Under the pieces are notes generated by a model. That model saw only the letters and a list, made by a program, of their open reading frames with translations, did not search any database and was not told the origin of the DNA. This document shows, in pieces, positions 12,373 through 20,300 of a DNA stretch of 24,770 bases. Numbering within the stretch: position 1 is the stretch's first letter; each line of letters starts with the position of its first letter. Source of the DNA: a virus; IMG/VR virus record IMGVR_UViG_3300025864_000050, positions 1-24,770 of that record; one strand, given 5' to 3'. The translations under genes were made by a program, and so were the position numbers.

Positions 12373-13347
12373 ATGGCAGCACTAGCATCAAGTGATATCC
12401 CCGGGCACGTACCGATACTGTACGGTGCGATGATCCTGCGGCAGGCACTGCTCGACACTTTCTGGGACAAGTTCACCGGGCCGGAAGGCTCCGGTAAGCC
12501 GATCATCCAGAAGAGCGATCTGACCAGCCAGCCTGGCAACACGATCAGGATCCACACGGTGAAGAAGCTCGTTGCTGCAGGAGTCACCGGCAACACGACC
12601 CTGAGAGGGACCGAGGAAAACCTCGGCTTCGACTACCAGGACGTGTCCGTCGACCAGCTCAGGCACGCGACCAGCAACTACATCATGACCGACGAGCAGA
12701 GCATCTACGACCTCGGCAACCTGTCGAAAGTGGCACTGGCCGAGTGGCTCTCAGGGAAACTGGACGACCACCTGTTCACTGTCCTGACCACCGCTCCGGA
12801 CAACGTCATCTACGGCGGCAACGCGACCGGGATCAACGATATCGACTCGACCGACAAGCTGACGACTACGGTCATCAGCAAGGCGAGGGTCAAGGCGAAG
12901 CAGCTCCTGATCAAGCCCGCGTTCGTCATCAACGGCCAGTCGTACTACGGCATGGTCATCGATGAGTTCCAGGCTTACGATCTGAAGGGCGACACTGTCT
13001 GGACACAGGCCAACAGGGAAGCGATGCCTCCCGGCATGGACAACCCGCTGTTCACCGGCGCCCTCGGGCACTGGGACGGCGTAGTCCTGTACGAGAGCGC
13101 GCGCGTCCCCAGCGACGAGAACACGAACAGCCCCGTAAGCAACGTTGCGAGCGCGATACTCTTCGGCTCCGGCGCCGCGGTGAACGGCCTCGGCCGCGCA
13201 CCCCGCTGGATACCCGAGAAGTTCGACTACGAGAACGAATGGGGTACGTCCATCAGCGTCGTCTACGGCTACGAGAAGGTCACGCTGGATGACGTCGACA
13301 CGGGAATCATCTGCGTGCGGACGGCGTCCACTGACCCGAACGCCTAG
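12373..13347 (+). CDS. major capsid protein, N4-gp56 family-like
   Basis: ATG 12373 has the strong SD AGGAGGAGGTG at 12354-12364. The 324 residues match the layout of N4-gp56 family capsid proteins with the HK97 fold: a first helix (Leu-Arg-Gln-Ala-Leu-Leu-Asp-Thr-Phe-Trp-Asp-Lys-Phe), a Gly-Asn-Thr-Ile-Arg-Ile strand, Leu-Arg-Gly-Thr-Glu-Glu-Asn-Leu, the Asp-Gln-Leu-Arg-His-Ala segment before the long spine helix, and Trp-Leu-Ser-Gly-Lys-Leu-Asp-Asp. The A-domain and C-terminal strands carry Gly-Ala-Leu-Gly-His-Trp-Asp-Gly and Tyr-Glu-Asn-Glu-Trp-Gly. It forms the capsid shell. Position after the scaffold supports the call. Confidence 0.88.
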   Translation: MAALASSDIPGHVPILYGAMILRQALLDTFWDKFTGPEGSGKPIIQKSDLTSQPGNTIRIHTVKKLVAAGVTGNTTLRGTEENLGFDYQDVSVDQLRHATSNYIMTDEQSIYDLGNLSKVALAEWLSGKLDDHLFTVLTTAPDNVIYGGNATGINDIDSTDKLTTTVISKARVKAKQLLIKPAFVINGQSYYGMVIDEFQAYDLKGDTVWTQANREAMPPGMDNPLFTGALGHWDGVVLYESARVPSDENTNSPVSNVASAILFGSGAAVNGLGRAPRWIPEKFDYENEWGTSISVVYGYEKVTLDDVDTGIICVRTASTDPNA

Positions 13348-13354
13348 ACCCGAC

Positions 13355-13400
13355 AAGGAGGTAATGGAAGGGGAGTCTCACGGCTCCCCTTTCCACCCAC
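13355..13400 (+). promoter_or_regulatory. distant SD bridged by a hairpin before ATG 13401
   Basis: AAGGAGGT lies at 13355-13362, 38 bases before ATG 13401. The gap is filled by a hairpin: TGGAAGGGGAG (13365-13375) pairs with CTCCCC-T-TTCCA (13384-13395), with one bulged T. Folding leaves 2 + 5 bases between SD and ATG, an ideal seven. An in-frame TAA at 13362-13364 and the absence of any other start or nearby SD rule out an easier reading. The stem could also act as a weak terminator after the capsid gene. Confidence 0.65.
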
Positions 13401-13691
13401 ATGATTCGATACCTTTCGTATGTAGGACCGAAAGACGAGAAGCGCATCGACCTGGGGATAGGCCTTAGCGTCCTGTTCCCCCGGGGCCAGGTCGTGGACG
13501 TCACAGAAGCAGGGATGTCCGAGCAGCTGGCGATGGACCTGCTCAAGAGCGGACTGTTCCGACTGCGGGGAATAGCAGACATCTCGACCTCGACGCTGAC
13601 GAATGGGCTGCCTCCCCAACACCTTTGCGGTTGTGGCTTTTTAGCCAAGTCGAAAGCTGGTCTGATAACACACCAACGACACTGTAAGTAA
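13401..13691 (+). CDS. neck-type protein with C-terminal zinc-finger-like tail
   Basis: ATG 13401 is the first possible start after an in-frame TAA at 13362. The 96 residues split in two. Residues 1-55 are β-rich (Arg-Tyr-Leu-Ser-Tyr-Val-Gly, Leu-Phe-Pro-Arg-Gly-Gln-Val-Val-Asp-Val-Thr) and end in a helix (Glu-Gln-Leu-Ala-Met-Asp-Leu-Leu), a make-up seen in small head-tail proteins that follow capsid genes. Residues 74-95 look like a classical zinc finger: Cys76-x-Cys78-x12-His91-x3-Cys95 with Phe80 and Leu89 in the usual hydrophobic places. A zinc finger on a structural gene product is unusual. Role in the head-tail joint is inferred from position. Confidence 0.6.
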   Translation: MIRYLSYVGPKDEKRIDLGIGLSVLFPRGQVVDVTEAGMSEQLAMDLLKSGLFRLRGIADISTSTLTNGLPPQHLCGCGFLAKSKAGLITHQRHCK

Positions 13692-13700
13692 CGTAGAGAA

Positions 13701-14330
13701 ATGTTGAACCTCGTTCTTATCACATATAACGACATGCCCCTGTTGCAGACTTGCATCGAATCGGCCATCGACCACGTCGACCGCATTGTAGCAATCGACG
13801 GCGTGTTTCAAGATTTCCCACACTTCACTGGCGAGCCGGGCTACTCTACAGACGGGACGCTTGCATACTTGAGCGGGCTGGACAAAGAGGTGTCGCTGTC
13901 CATTTGCCCCGACCTGTCGGAGGTGGAGAAGCGCAACATGTACCTGATCGGCGGGTGCGACTGGTATCTCGCCCTGGACGCGGACGAATGGGTGGAGAAT
14001 CCGGAAGTCTTAGACGACCTGCCCGATCAAGACGTGCTGTTCTGCCCGGTGCTCAGGGAGGGAGGCTCGACGCACTTCTACCCGCGGTTGTTCAGGCACT
14101 TTGAAGGGTTGCACTACGAAGGTCTGCACTACCGCCTGGTGGACTCGGAGAGCCGACTCATCTGCGACATCCGAGAGGCCGGCGAAGGATACAGGTCTGA
14201 AAGATTCGGCCTGACGATCAGGCACGACAGGGAGAAGCGTTCTAAGGAGCGCATAAAGGCGAAGCACCGTTACTACCAGGTCCTGACCGAAAAGGAGAAG
14301 ACGGTGAAGGAGATGCTGAGGCATGGATAG
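13701..14330 (+). CDS. glycosyltransferase, family 2-like
   Basis: ATG 13701 has only a weak SD (GTAGAGA). The 209-residue protein has a GT-A fold layout: a first strand Leu-Val-Leu-Ile-Thr-Tyr-Asn-Asp-Met-Pro, a helix, Val-Asp-Arg-Ile-Val-Ala-Ile-Asp-Gly, a Ser-Thr-Asp-Gly-Thr turn, and the metal motif Ala-Leu-Asp-Ala-Asp-Glu-Trp (DxD) near residue 95. An Arg-Leu-Phe-Arg segment and a final Ile-Arg-His-Asp plus basic helix (Arg-x-x-Ala-Lys-His-Arg-Tyr-Tyr) are also typical of family 2 relatives. Family members move a sugar from a nucleotide donor. Lying between capsid and connector genes and overlapping the next gene by eight bases, it may modify a virion protein. The acceptor is unknown. 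Confidence 0.82.
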   Translation: MLNLVLITYNDMPLLQTCIESAIDHVDRIVAIDGVFQDFPHFTGEPGYSTDGTLAYLSGLDKEVSLSICPDLSEVEKRNMYLIGGCDWYLALDADEWVENPEVLDDLPDQDVLFCPVLREGGSTHFYPRLFRHFEGLHYEGLHYRLVDSESRLICDIREAGEGYRSERFGLTIRHDREKRSKERIKAKHRYYQVLTEKEKTVKEMLRHG

Positions 14331-14811
14331 CGACCTGCTCGAACATGTCAGGCTGTTGCTCGAGGACATGGGAGATCCCCCTGTCGTCACTGACGTGCAG
14401 ATAACCAACCTCGCCAAGACCAGGCGTAAGCTCATCTACTTCGAGCCCTTGCAGACAGAGGATTACCTCACCTGGTACTACGGGCGGGACTACGTCGAGA
14501 CCATCGCGCTGACCGATGCCTACGAGGGCACGGAGTACGAAGAGGCCGGTGACTACACGGCAGATCCTATCGACGGGTCCTTTGTCTTCGACGTGAAACA
14601 GGGGGGCGTCTACCTTCATGGTTACGTCTACGACCTGATGGACATTGTAGCGTTCTCCTGGCTCTGCAAAGCGGGCATCATCGATGCCTTCCCCGGGCTC
14701 GCCTATTCCCTGGGTGACGAATCGGTGGACAAGGGGAGTGCACAGGAATACTGCATCAAACAATACTGGCGGTTCAGGACGAGCAGGGGGGAACAGCTAC
14801 GTCGCTCTTGA
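14323..14811 (+). CDS. head-tail connector (adaptor) protein, likely
   Basis: ATG 14323 overlaps the glycosyltransferase gene by eight bases. The 162 residues start with a helix (Asp-Leu-Leu-Glu-His-Val-Arg-Leu-Leu-Leu-Glu-Asp), then Thr-Asp-Val-Gln-Ile-Thr-Asn-Leu, a β part with many Tyr, and a helix-rich second half (Ala-Phe-Ser-Trp-Leu-Cys-Lys-Ala-Gly, then Gln-Glu-Tyr-Cys-Ile-Lys-Gln-Tyr). Length, fold pattern and position resemble gp6/gp15-type adaptor proteins that sit under the portal. The call is by context and pattern, not by a firm family match. Confidence 0.55.
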   Translation: MDSDLLEHVRLLLEDMGDPPVVTDVQITNLAKTRRKLIYFEPLQTEDYLTWYYGRDYVETIALTDAYEGTEYEEAGDYTADPIDGSFVFDVKQGGVYLHGYVYDLMDIVAFSWLCKAGIIDAFPGLAYSLGDESVDKGSAQEYCIKQYWRFRTSRGEQLRRS

Positions 14812-15179
14812 CAGACTCCATGAGGGTCGACACGTCCCGGATGATCGCGGACAACCCCTCAAGCATAATCATAAGCCGCAAGACTTCTACGGTCACGAAC
14901 GGGAAAAAGGCTTCATCGACCGACGAACTGGACGCCCAGACCTTCAGGCTCTACGGCAAGAACAAGACCGAGAGAGTCAGAGAGGGCGACGAGTTTCGCT
15001 TCATCAGGACCCGGCAGTTGAGGATGCTCTGCGAACACGACGCCGATATCCTCGAGCACTCGGACGAGAATGAGGACACCTTCACGCTGGGCAAGTTCTA
15101 CAGGATAACAGACGTGCGAGAGATCACCTGGAATGGACTTGTAATCTCGAAGCAATGCACGCTGGAGGAGATGTCCTAA
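14808..15179 (+). CDS. putative head closure (stopper) protein
   Basis: TTG 14808 overlaps the previous TGA. The 123-residue product is β-rich in its second half (Phe-Arg-Phe-Ile-Arg, Phe-Thr-Leu-Gly-Lys-Phe-Tyr-Arg-Ile-Thr-Asp-Val), with a short acidic loop. Gene order adaptor - this gene - HK97 gp10-like - tail terminator is the place of the head-closure protein in siphoviruses. No clear sequence signature of that family is visible, so the call is positional. Confidence 0.45.
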   Translation: MTDSMRVDTSRMIADNPSSIIISRKTSTVTNGKKASSTDELDAQTFRLYGKNKTERVREGDEFRFIRTRQLRMLCEHDADILEHSDENEDTFTLGKFYRITDVREITWNGLVISKQCTLEEMS

Positions 15180-15524
15180 ATGGCCATGAGGGGTCTGGAT
15201 TCCACCATCGGCAAGCTCGTCAAGGAAGTCAGCAAGACGAAGGTCGCGCTCGCCGCGTACTCGCAGATGCAAGCTGCTCCCAGGCTGCAGAACTACGCCC
15301 AGGCCAACGCCCCATGGCATGACATCTCGGGCAACGCGCGAAGGGGTCTCAAGGGCGGCTCCTACATGAAGGGCAACAAGATCATGATCTACATCGCCCA
15401 CCAGGTCGACTACGGTGTCTATCTCGAACTCGCGATGGACAAGAAGTACGAGATCCTGGACCCCACGATAGACGCGAACAAGGCTGAAGTGTTCTCGAAC
15501 TACTCACGGATCATGAGGATGTAA
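15180..15524 (+). CDS. HK97 gp10-like neck / tail completion protein
   Basis: ATG 15180 directly follows the previous TAA. The 114 residues show the HK97 gp10-like pattern: a long N-terminal helix, Ala-Gln-Ala-Asn-Ala-Pro-Trp-His-Asp, then Ser-Gly-Asn-Ala-Arg-Arg-Gly-Leu, a strand pair (Ile-Met-Ile-Tyr-Ile-Ala-His) and the Val-Asp-Tyr-Gly-Val-Tyr-Leu-Glu turn that marks the family. Such proteins join the tail terminator with the head side of the neck. The last base of its TAA overlaps the next ATG (TAATG). Confidence 0.8.
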   Translation: MAMRGLDSTIGKLVKEVSKTKVALAAYSQMQAAPRLQNYAQANAPWHDISGNARRGLKGGSYMKGNKIMIYIAHQVDYGVYLELAMDKKYEILDPTIDANKAEVFSNYSRIMRM

Positions 15525-15883
15525 TGGCGATAAGAGACGAGGTCCTCCAGTACCTGCGAACGGCTCTGTACATGTCGTTCGACGAATTCTACCAGCCGCA
15601 GAGGGCGAACAAGCTGAGCCCCAGCCCGTTTGGCGTGGTCAGAGTGGCAGGTGAAGACGCGGTCAAGCAGGGGTTGAACAAGCGAATCCAGGTCATGGTC
15701 CACACAAGAGATGAGGACTACGACGATCTAGACGCTCTGGTCTATCAGGTCATCGGGGCTTTGAACAATGCCCGGCTTGCCTCGGGGATCCCCGAACACA
15801 CAGGGACCTCGGGAGATGCTAACGATGATGACCGCGAGACCATTTTCAGGATAGTCGAATTCGAGGTGGCGATAGTGAGGTGA
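15524..15883 (+). CDS. tail terminator protein, likely
   Basis: ATG 15524 shares a base with the previous TAA. The 119 residues begin with a helix, then strands and a helix (Ile-Gln-Val-Met-Val-His-Thr-Arg-Asp, Leu-Asp-Ala-Leu-Val-Tyr-Gln-Val-Ile-Gly-Ala-Leu-Asn) and end with a β strand (Ile-Val-Glu-Phe-Glu-Val-Ala). This is the α/β order of tail terminators (gpU/gp17-like), which form the ring that stops tube growth. Position just before the tail tube gene is right. The family match is by layout only. Confidence 0.6.
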   Translation: MAIRDEVLQYLRTALYMSFDEFYQPQRANKLSPSPFGVVRVAGEDAVKQGLNKRIQVMVHTRDEDYDDLDALVYQVIGALNNARLASGIPEHTGTSGDANDDDRETIFRIVEFEVAIVR

Positions 15884-15887
15884 GGTT

Positions 15888-16076
15888 ATGAACGAGACAA
15901 ATTGGGAGCCCGAGAAGGCTCCGGAGAAGGACCCGGCGTTTATAGCGACCGGGTCTTATTTGTACCGCTTCTCTGACGGGACCTACGAGCGCCTGACAAA
16001 AGGCGTGGCGGTTTCCGTCACTGGACCGAGGCTGACTGAACTGAAGAAACACAAGCACGTACAGGAGGTGAAATAA
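15888..16076 (+). CDS. small β-type protein upstream of the tail tube
   Basis: ATG 15888 follows a GAGGTGAGG-like SD. The 62 residues have an acidic Glu/Pro/Lys start and then a compact β pattern (Tyr-Leu-Tyr-Arg-Phe-Ser-Asp-Gly-Thr-Tyr, Gly-Val-Ala-Val-Ser-Val-Thr-Gly) with a short Leu/Lys helix and a Val-Gln-Glu-Val end. The pattern echoes the N-terminal half of the product at 13401 (strand, Gly, Val-x-Val-Thr, helix). A small virion or assembly factor of the tail is likely; no family can be named. TAA lies directly before the ATG of the tail tube gene. Confidence 0.5.
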   Translation: MNETNWEPEKAPEKDPAFIATGSYLYRFSDGTYERLTKGVAVSVTGPRLTELKKHKHVQEVK

Positions 16077-16640
16077 ATGGGTGATTTTTACAACTCGATC
16101 AAAGAGGTAAGGGTGACCGAGCTCCTGGACACGGGAGCCGCGGACCCCTCGGCAGTTCCCGTCGTATCGAACATCCCCAACGCTCTCACAATCAAGCCGG
16201 CGATTATCAAAGGCGATGAGAAGGAACAGCGGGGCGGTGACGTCGTGGTCTGCACCATCACCGAGGCAGACATGTTCAAGGGCGTGGACCTCGAACTGAC
16301 GGTGGCTTCTCTCGACTTCGAGCTCAAGCACGCTATCGCCGGCGGCAATCTGGTACTGCAGGCAACGGAGGTCGTCGGTTGGGAAAGCTCCAGCACGTTC
16401 GCCGGCATGTTCTCACTCGAGGTGTGGGTGCCGCATTACACCACGCCGGAAACCGACGAAGTAGAGGGAGCGCTGGACGGATTCCTCCAGTTGACCTTCC
16501 CGTTCTGCATGGGCCAGATCGGCGATGGCGACAACACGGACAAGAAGTTCGCCGAGGACAAGTTCGTCATCACGGCGAGGTCCAACCCGAGTACGGGCGA
16601 TGGCGCCATCAAGGAAGAGATCGTCGAAGCGATAACCTAG
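16077..16640 (+). CDS. major tail tube protein
   Basis: ATG 16077 has AGGAGGTG seven bases upstream (16063-16070), a very strong signal fit for an abundant product. The 187 residues are β-rich: Glu-Val-Arg-Val-Thr-Glu-Leu-Leu near the start, Val-Val-Val-Cys-Thr-Ile-Thr-Glu-Ala and Val-Asp-Leu-Glu-Leu-Thr-Val, a helix around 80-90, and Phe-Leu-Gln-Leu-Thr-Phe-Pro-Phe and Lys-Phe-Val-Ile-Thr-Ala near the end. This is the usual make-up of siphovirus tail tube proteins, which stack as hexamers around the tape measure. The place before the chaperone and tape measure genes confirms it well. No sheath gene is present. Confidence 0.82.
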   Translation: MGDFYNSIKEVRVTELLDTGAADPSAVPVVSNIPNALTIKPAIIKGDEKEQRGGDVVVCTITEADMFKGVDLELTVASLDFELKHAIAGGNLVLQATEVVGWESSSTFAGMFSLEVWVPHYTTPETDEVEGALDGFLQLTFPFCMGQIGDGDNTDKKFAEDKFVITARSNPSTGDGAIKEEIVEAIT

Positions 16641-16650
16641 GAGGACTCAC

Positions 16651-17163
16651 ATGACCGAGGCAATACTTGATGGAGAAGGCACGAGCACGCTTGAGCCGAC
16701 TTCCCTCGAGGACCTGAAGAAGGTAAACGTATACGGCGCGGAGCTCGTAGTTGAGCTCCCGCCTTTCCTGGACGGGACGCCGTTTAACGCAAAAGTGCGG
16801 CGTCCCTCCATCCTCCGCATGGCAAAAGACGGGAGGATCCCCAACAAACTGAGCGCGGCTGTCGACGAACTGATGGACGTTTCGCTCACCGTCGCCAGGA
16901 CATCCATCGCCGAGCGGGCCGAAGTCCTGGAGATAGTCGCGGCGGCCACACTAGTAGAACCGACCTATGAGCAGGTCAAGGAGAACCTTGACCAAGCGCA
17001 GTTGATGGCATTGTGGTCTTACGTCATGAACGGGGTCAACAGTTTAATCCCCTTTCGTGCAATCCGCGAGCTTTTTTCTGCTGGCACGTACAAGCGAGCG
17101 GTTCAAGACATCCCCGTCGACGTACCTGAATCTGACCGACCCCTACGAAATTTACTGTCTTGA
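16651..17163 (+). CDS. tail assembly chaperone, unshifted form
   Basis: ATG 16651 follows TAGGAGGA. The 170-residue product is acidic and helical: Leu-Glu-Asp-Leu-Lys-Lys, Pro-Phe-Leu-Asp-Gly-Thr-Pro-Phe-x-Ala-Lys-Val-Arg-Arg-Pro, then Leu-Met-Asp-Val-Ser-Leu-Thr and repeated Ala/Glu helices. This matches gpG-type chaperones. In siphoviruses a fraction of ribosomes shifts frame near the 3' end to make a longer gpGT form; both hold the tape measure protein until the tube closes round it. Here the second frame lies at 17048-17308. The tape measure gene starts at once after it. Confidence 0.75.
   Translation: MTEAILDGEGTSTLEPTSLEDLKKVNVYGAELVVELPPFLDGTPFNAKVRRPSILRMAKDGRIPNKLSAAVDELMDVSLTVARTSIAERAEVLEIVAAATLVEPTYEQVKENLDQAQLMALWSYVMNGVNSLIPFRAIRELFSAGTYKRAVQDIPVDVPESDRPLRNLLS
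17048..17143 (+). promoter_or_regulatory. candidate programmed frameshift window (+1 or -2)
   Basis: The shift from the frame of ATG 16651 to the next frame must lie between an in-frame-2 TAA at 17045-17047 and the frame-1 TGA at 17161-17163. Three slip candidates are visible: CCC-TTT at 17050-17055 (+1), CTT-TTT-T at 17071-17077 (-2, or +1 onto CTG), and CCC-C at 17140-17143 (+1 with full re-pairing). Frame-2 codon use looks typical from about 17078 on, which favours the first two. Confidence 0.6.
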
Positions 17164-17308
17164 TGAGGCCGCCGGCTACTTATTGAGCCTCATCGAATCA
17201 GGAAAAGAACCCACTTACTTCCACGAGATGAGTCAGGCCGAGGCGGACGCTAAGCATCAGTCCTCCCTCGATAAAGCCTGGAAGCGAGTAAAGCGAAAGA
17301 AGAAATAG
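17057..17308 (+). CDS. tail assembly chaperone, frameshift extension (T part)
   Basis: This frame has only a GTG at 17057 without an SD, so independent translation is unlikely. Fusion with the upstream frame gives about 218-220 residues. The extension reads Tyr-Leu-Asn-Leu-Thr-Asp-Pro-Tyr-Glu-Ile-Tyr-Cys-Leu-Asp-Glu-Ala-Ala, then a Leu-rich helix and a strongly basic tail (Lys-Arg-Val-Lys-Arg-Lys-Lys-Lys). In lambda the T part binds the tape measure protein and the basic tail would suit contact with an acidic partner. TAG 17306-17308 is followed directly by the TTG of the tape measure gene. Confidence 0.7.
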   Translation: MQSASFFLLARTSERFKTSPSTYLNLTDPYEIYCLDEAAGYLLSLIESGKEPTYFHEMSQAEADAKHQSSLDKAWKRVKRKKK

Positions 17309-20300
17309 TTGTTCGGTTCCATGGGTTCGATCTGGGCTGAGATGGGCCTGGATACAACAAAACTTGATATGGGCTGTGCGAAGGCCTCCGCCTCTTTGAA
17401 GGCACTGGAGGGGAAGAACTCCGCTTTGGGGCAGAGCGCGAAGATGGCCGCCACCGGGATCGCTTTGATAGGCGCGGCCGTAGCTGTCGCCGCGGTCAAG
17501 CTTGCTATGGACTTCGAGACCTCCCTCTATAACGTCGCCGCGATCACCAATGCTTCCAAGGCACAGATGGAGGGCTGGTCGACGTCTATCCTCGACATGT
17601 CCACCAAGCTTCCCGTATCTGCCAAAGCTCTTGGCGATGCTTTTTATTGGGTGAAATCCTATATGCCCAAGGCGAGCGATGCGGAGGGATTCGCCATTCT
17701 GGACACCGCGGCAAAGCTGGCTGTCGGTGGTATATCGGATACGACGACCGCAGTCAAAGCTCTAGCCGGGACGATGAACGCCTACAAGGGTTCTTCTGTT
17801 GCCCTCAAGGATAGTTCCGAATACGCCGACGTCATGGCCACCGCTGTAGCCAACGGCGCACTTACCATGCAGGACCTTGGAGATAACACCGCCAAGGCCT
17901 CTTCAACTGCAGCCATAGCCGGGGTTTCTTACCGCGAATTGATGGCCGCTGTCGTCACCCTCACACAGAAGGGTGTCCCGCCCGCCACAACCTTTATGGC
18001 TTTGAACCAGGCTATGATGGCCTTCATTAAACCTTCAGACGGCGCGAAGGCGGCCGCCAAGGACCTAGGCATCAACTTCGACCTCAACTCCCTACGCGCC
18101 GACGGACTCTTCACATCCCTGATGAAGATAGCCGATGCCTGCGGTACTGACACCTCAGCTCTCGCTGAATTCTTCCCGAACATCCGATCACTGAAAGCCG
18201 TTCTGCCGTTGGCGGGGATCTCCGCAGACGACTTCGCCGTAAGCATGCAGACGATGGGCGATTCTGTTGGTAAAACCGCGCAGATGTTCGGCACGCAGAT
18301 GCAGGACCCCGCTAAGAAATTCGCTGTCGCATTGAACGATGCGAAGAAGCCGCTCATCGAGATGGGCATGAACATGATGCCCGAGCTCGAGAAGGCTTTG
18401 GCGAAGGTCGTCACTATCCTCGAAGGCAAGAACTCTACGTTCAACCTGTTTGGCCAGATACTCAAGGGCGCGGCTACTGCGGTGTGGGACTTCGCGGGTG
18501 CGCTGAAACAGGTATGGCCTATCCTACTCGGATTCGGCGCTGCCTTTGCGTTGTTCAAGATATCTAACTTCGTCTCGGCCATACAACTTGCTGCCTCCGG
18601 GACAGGGATACTCGGTAAGGCAATGTTCAACCTTCAAATGGGGTTCATGACCGGCCAGGCATCCTACGTTGGATTTATGGGGTCTCTTGCTAGTATCGCT
18701 CTTGTGGCAGCCCCGGCGGCTATCGCATTCGGGCTTTTCGTGGACCAGACACAGAAGCAGAACGCCGCTGCGGAATCCGCTGCAACAGGCTTCCGCAAGA
18801 TGCAGGACGAGCAGGGAGCACTCGCGGCCTCCACCCTTCCCTTGGTGGCGAAACTAGAAGATGTTCGGAAGAAGCAGTCCGACGCGGCAAAGGGTTCTCA
18901 GGAATACATCAACGCCACACAGGAAGTGCGCGACGTCCAGAACCAGATAGCCGGCAACTTTCCCTCGCTTGCGTCAGGATGGGATTTAGAGCGCAACGCA
19001 ATCATGGGGAACACCCGCGAACTGAGGACACAGATGCTGACCCGCATGGGGTTGGCAGGGATCAAGCCGCCGACCGCAGGGGCTCCTCCCGAATATCAGA
19101 GCATGGAAGTCATGCTGCAACAGACCGAGAAGACAAGTAAGAACTACGGCCTGATGTCCGGGGAAGTGACTCAGTTGACGAAAGCCTTGGGTGAGGCCGG
19201 CGTGGAGACCGTCAACCTCGGATATGTTTCGGACGCCTGGTATAGGAGCGCCGAGGATGGCACGGCCGTTACCATGCAGTTGTTTTCTCAGCTCAAAGAC
19301 TCTGGCGCGCAGGCCGGCCCTGCATGGATAGAGGCCAACAGGCTTATGGACGACCTCAAGAACAAGTCGGTACTCTGGGGCGGCACCCTTGGATTCCTTA
19401 ACTCTCAGATAGTCACCTCCGGGCAACAGTGGGATACCGCGGTCTCGGGCATGGTCGAGAAAGCGCGGGCGGCTGGAGCGGCTACCGGGGCTCTCCCACA
19501 GGAAGTGGCACTCTCGTTCATGTCCGCGATTCCCGCGTTTCAGAGCGCTGGAGTACAGGCTTTTGGCGCGTTCCTTTCCGCAACTTCGCAAGGCAGGATC
19601 GGCCCCGGAGCAGCGGCCGGAGTCGCGCAGCAACTTTTCAACACAGGCACTTTCACTTCAACGGGCGTTGCGGCCGTAGATGCCGCTTTGAATGCGATGG
19701 CGGCGCGGCTTGCGGCAGGCCGGTTGAAATCCGCCGCGGATGAAATGGCGGCCGGGCTCAAGAAAGCTTTCGACCTCAGCGGGCTGGGTCTCGATAAAGC
19801 AGAGACCAAGAAAGTCAATGTTGAGGTTTCCGACCACGGGACAGGAGCTTCCACCGTAAAGTCCATTGCTCAAGTCGAGAGAACCGCTAACAATAGTCAT
19901 GGAGTCGCGGCAGTAAGACAGACTGACAACAATACTGGTCGCTCGGTATTAGGGAGCCTCCAACAGGTCGCGAGGTATGCCAACAGCTCGCACCCAGTAA
20001 TGCACGTTAGCGTAGTCTATGACAAGGCAGCCGTACCAGGGTCGGCGTTGCATTATTTCGGCACCAACCAAGAGGCAGGAAAGTTCGCACAGCAGAAGTT
20101 TCAAGAGGGTCTTAACTCTGGGGGCGGGGTTAAGGGTACGGTTATATATGGCGGCGGCTCCATGACTGGCGGCGCCTCGCTCCAGGCTAACATCACCGCC
20201 CTTGAATCTGCCTGGGCAGCACTCAGTAAAACCGCCCTCCCTGGCTGGTCAAAGGACGTGGACGTCGCGGCCGGGAGATTCGACAAGATGGAAGAGGCGA

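Noticed and set aside
13364-13366. ATG one base after the SD at 13355-13362 as true start
   Set aside because: Spacing of one base is too short, and its frame ends after about 35 codons with an unlikely peptide.
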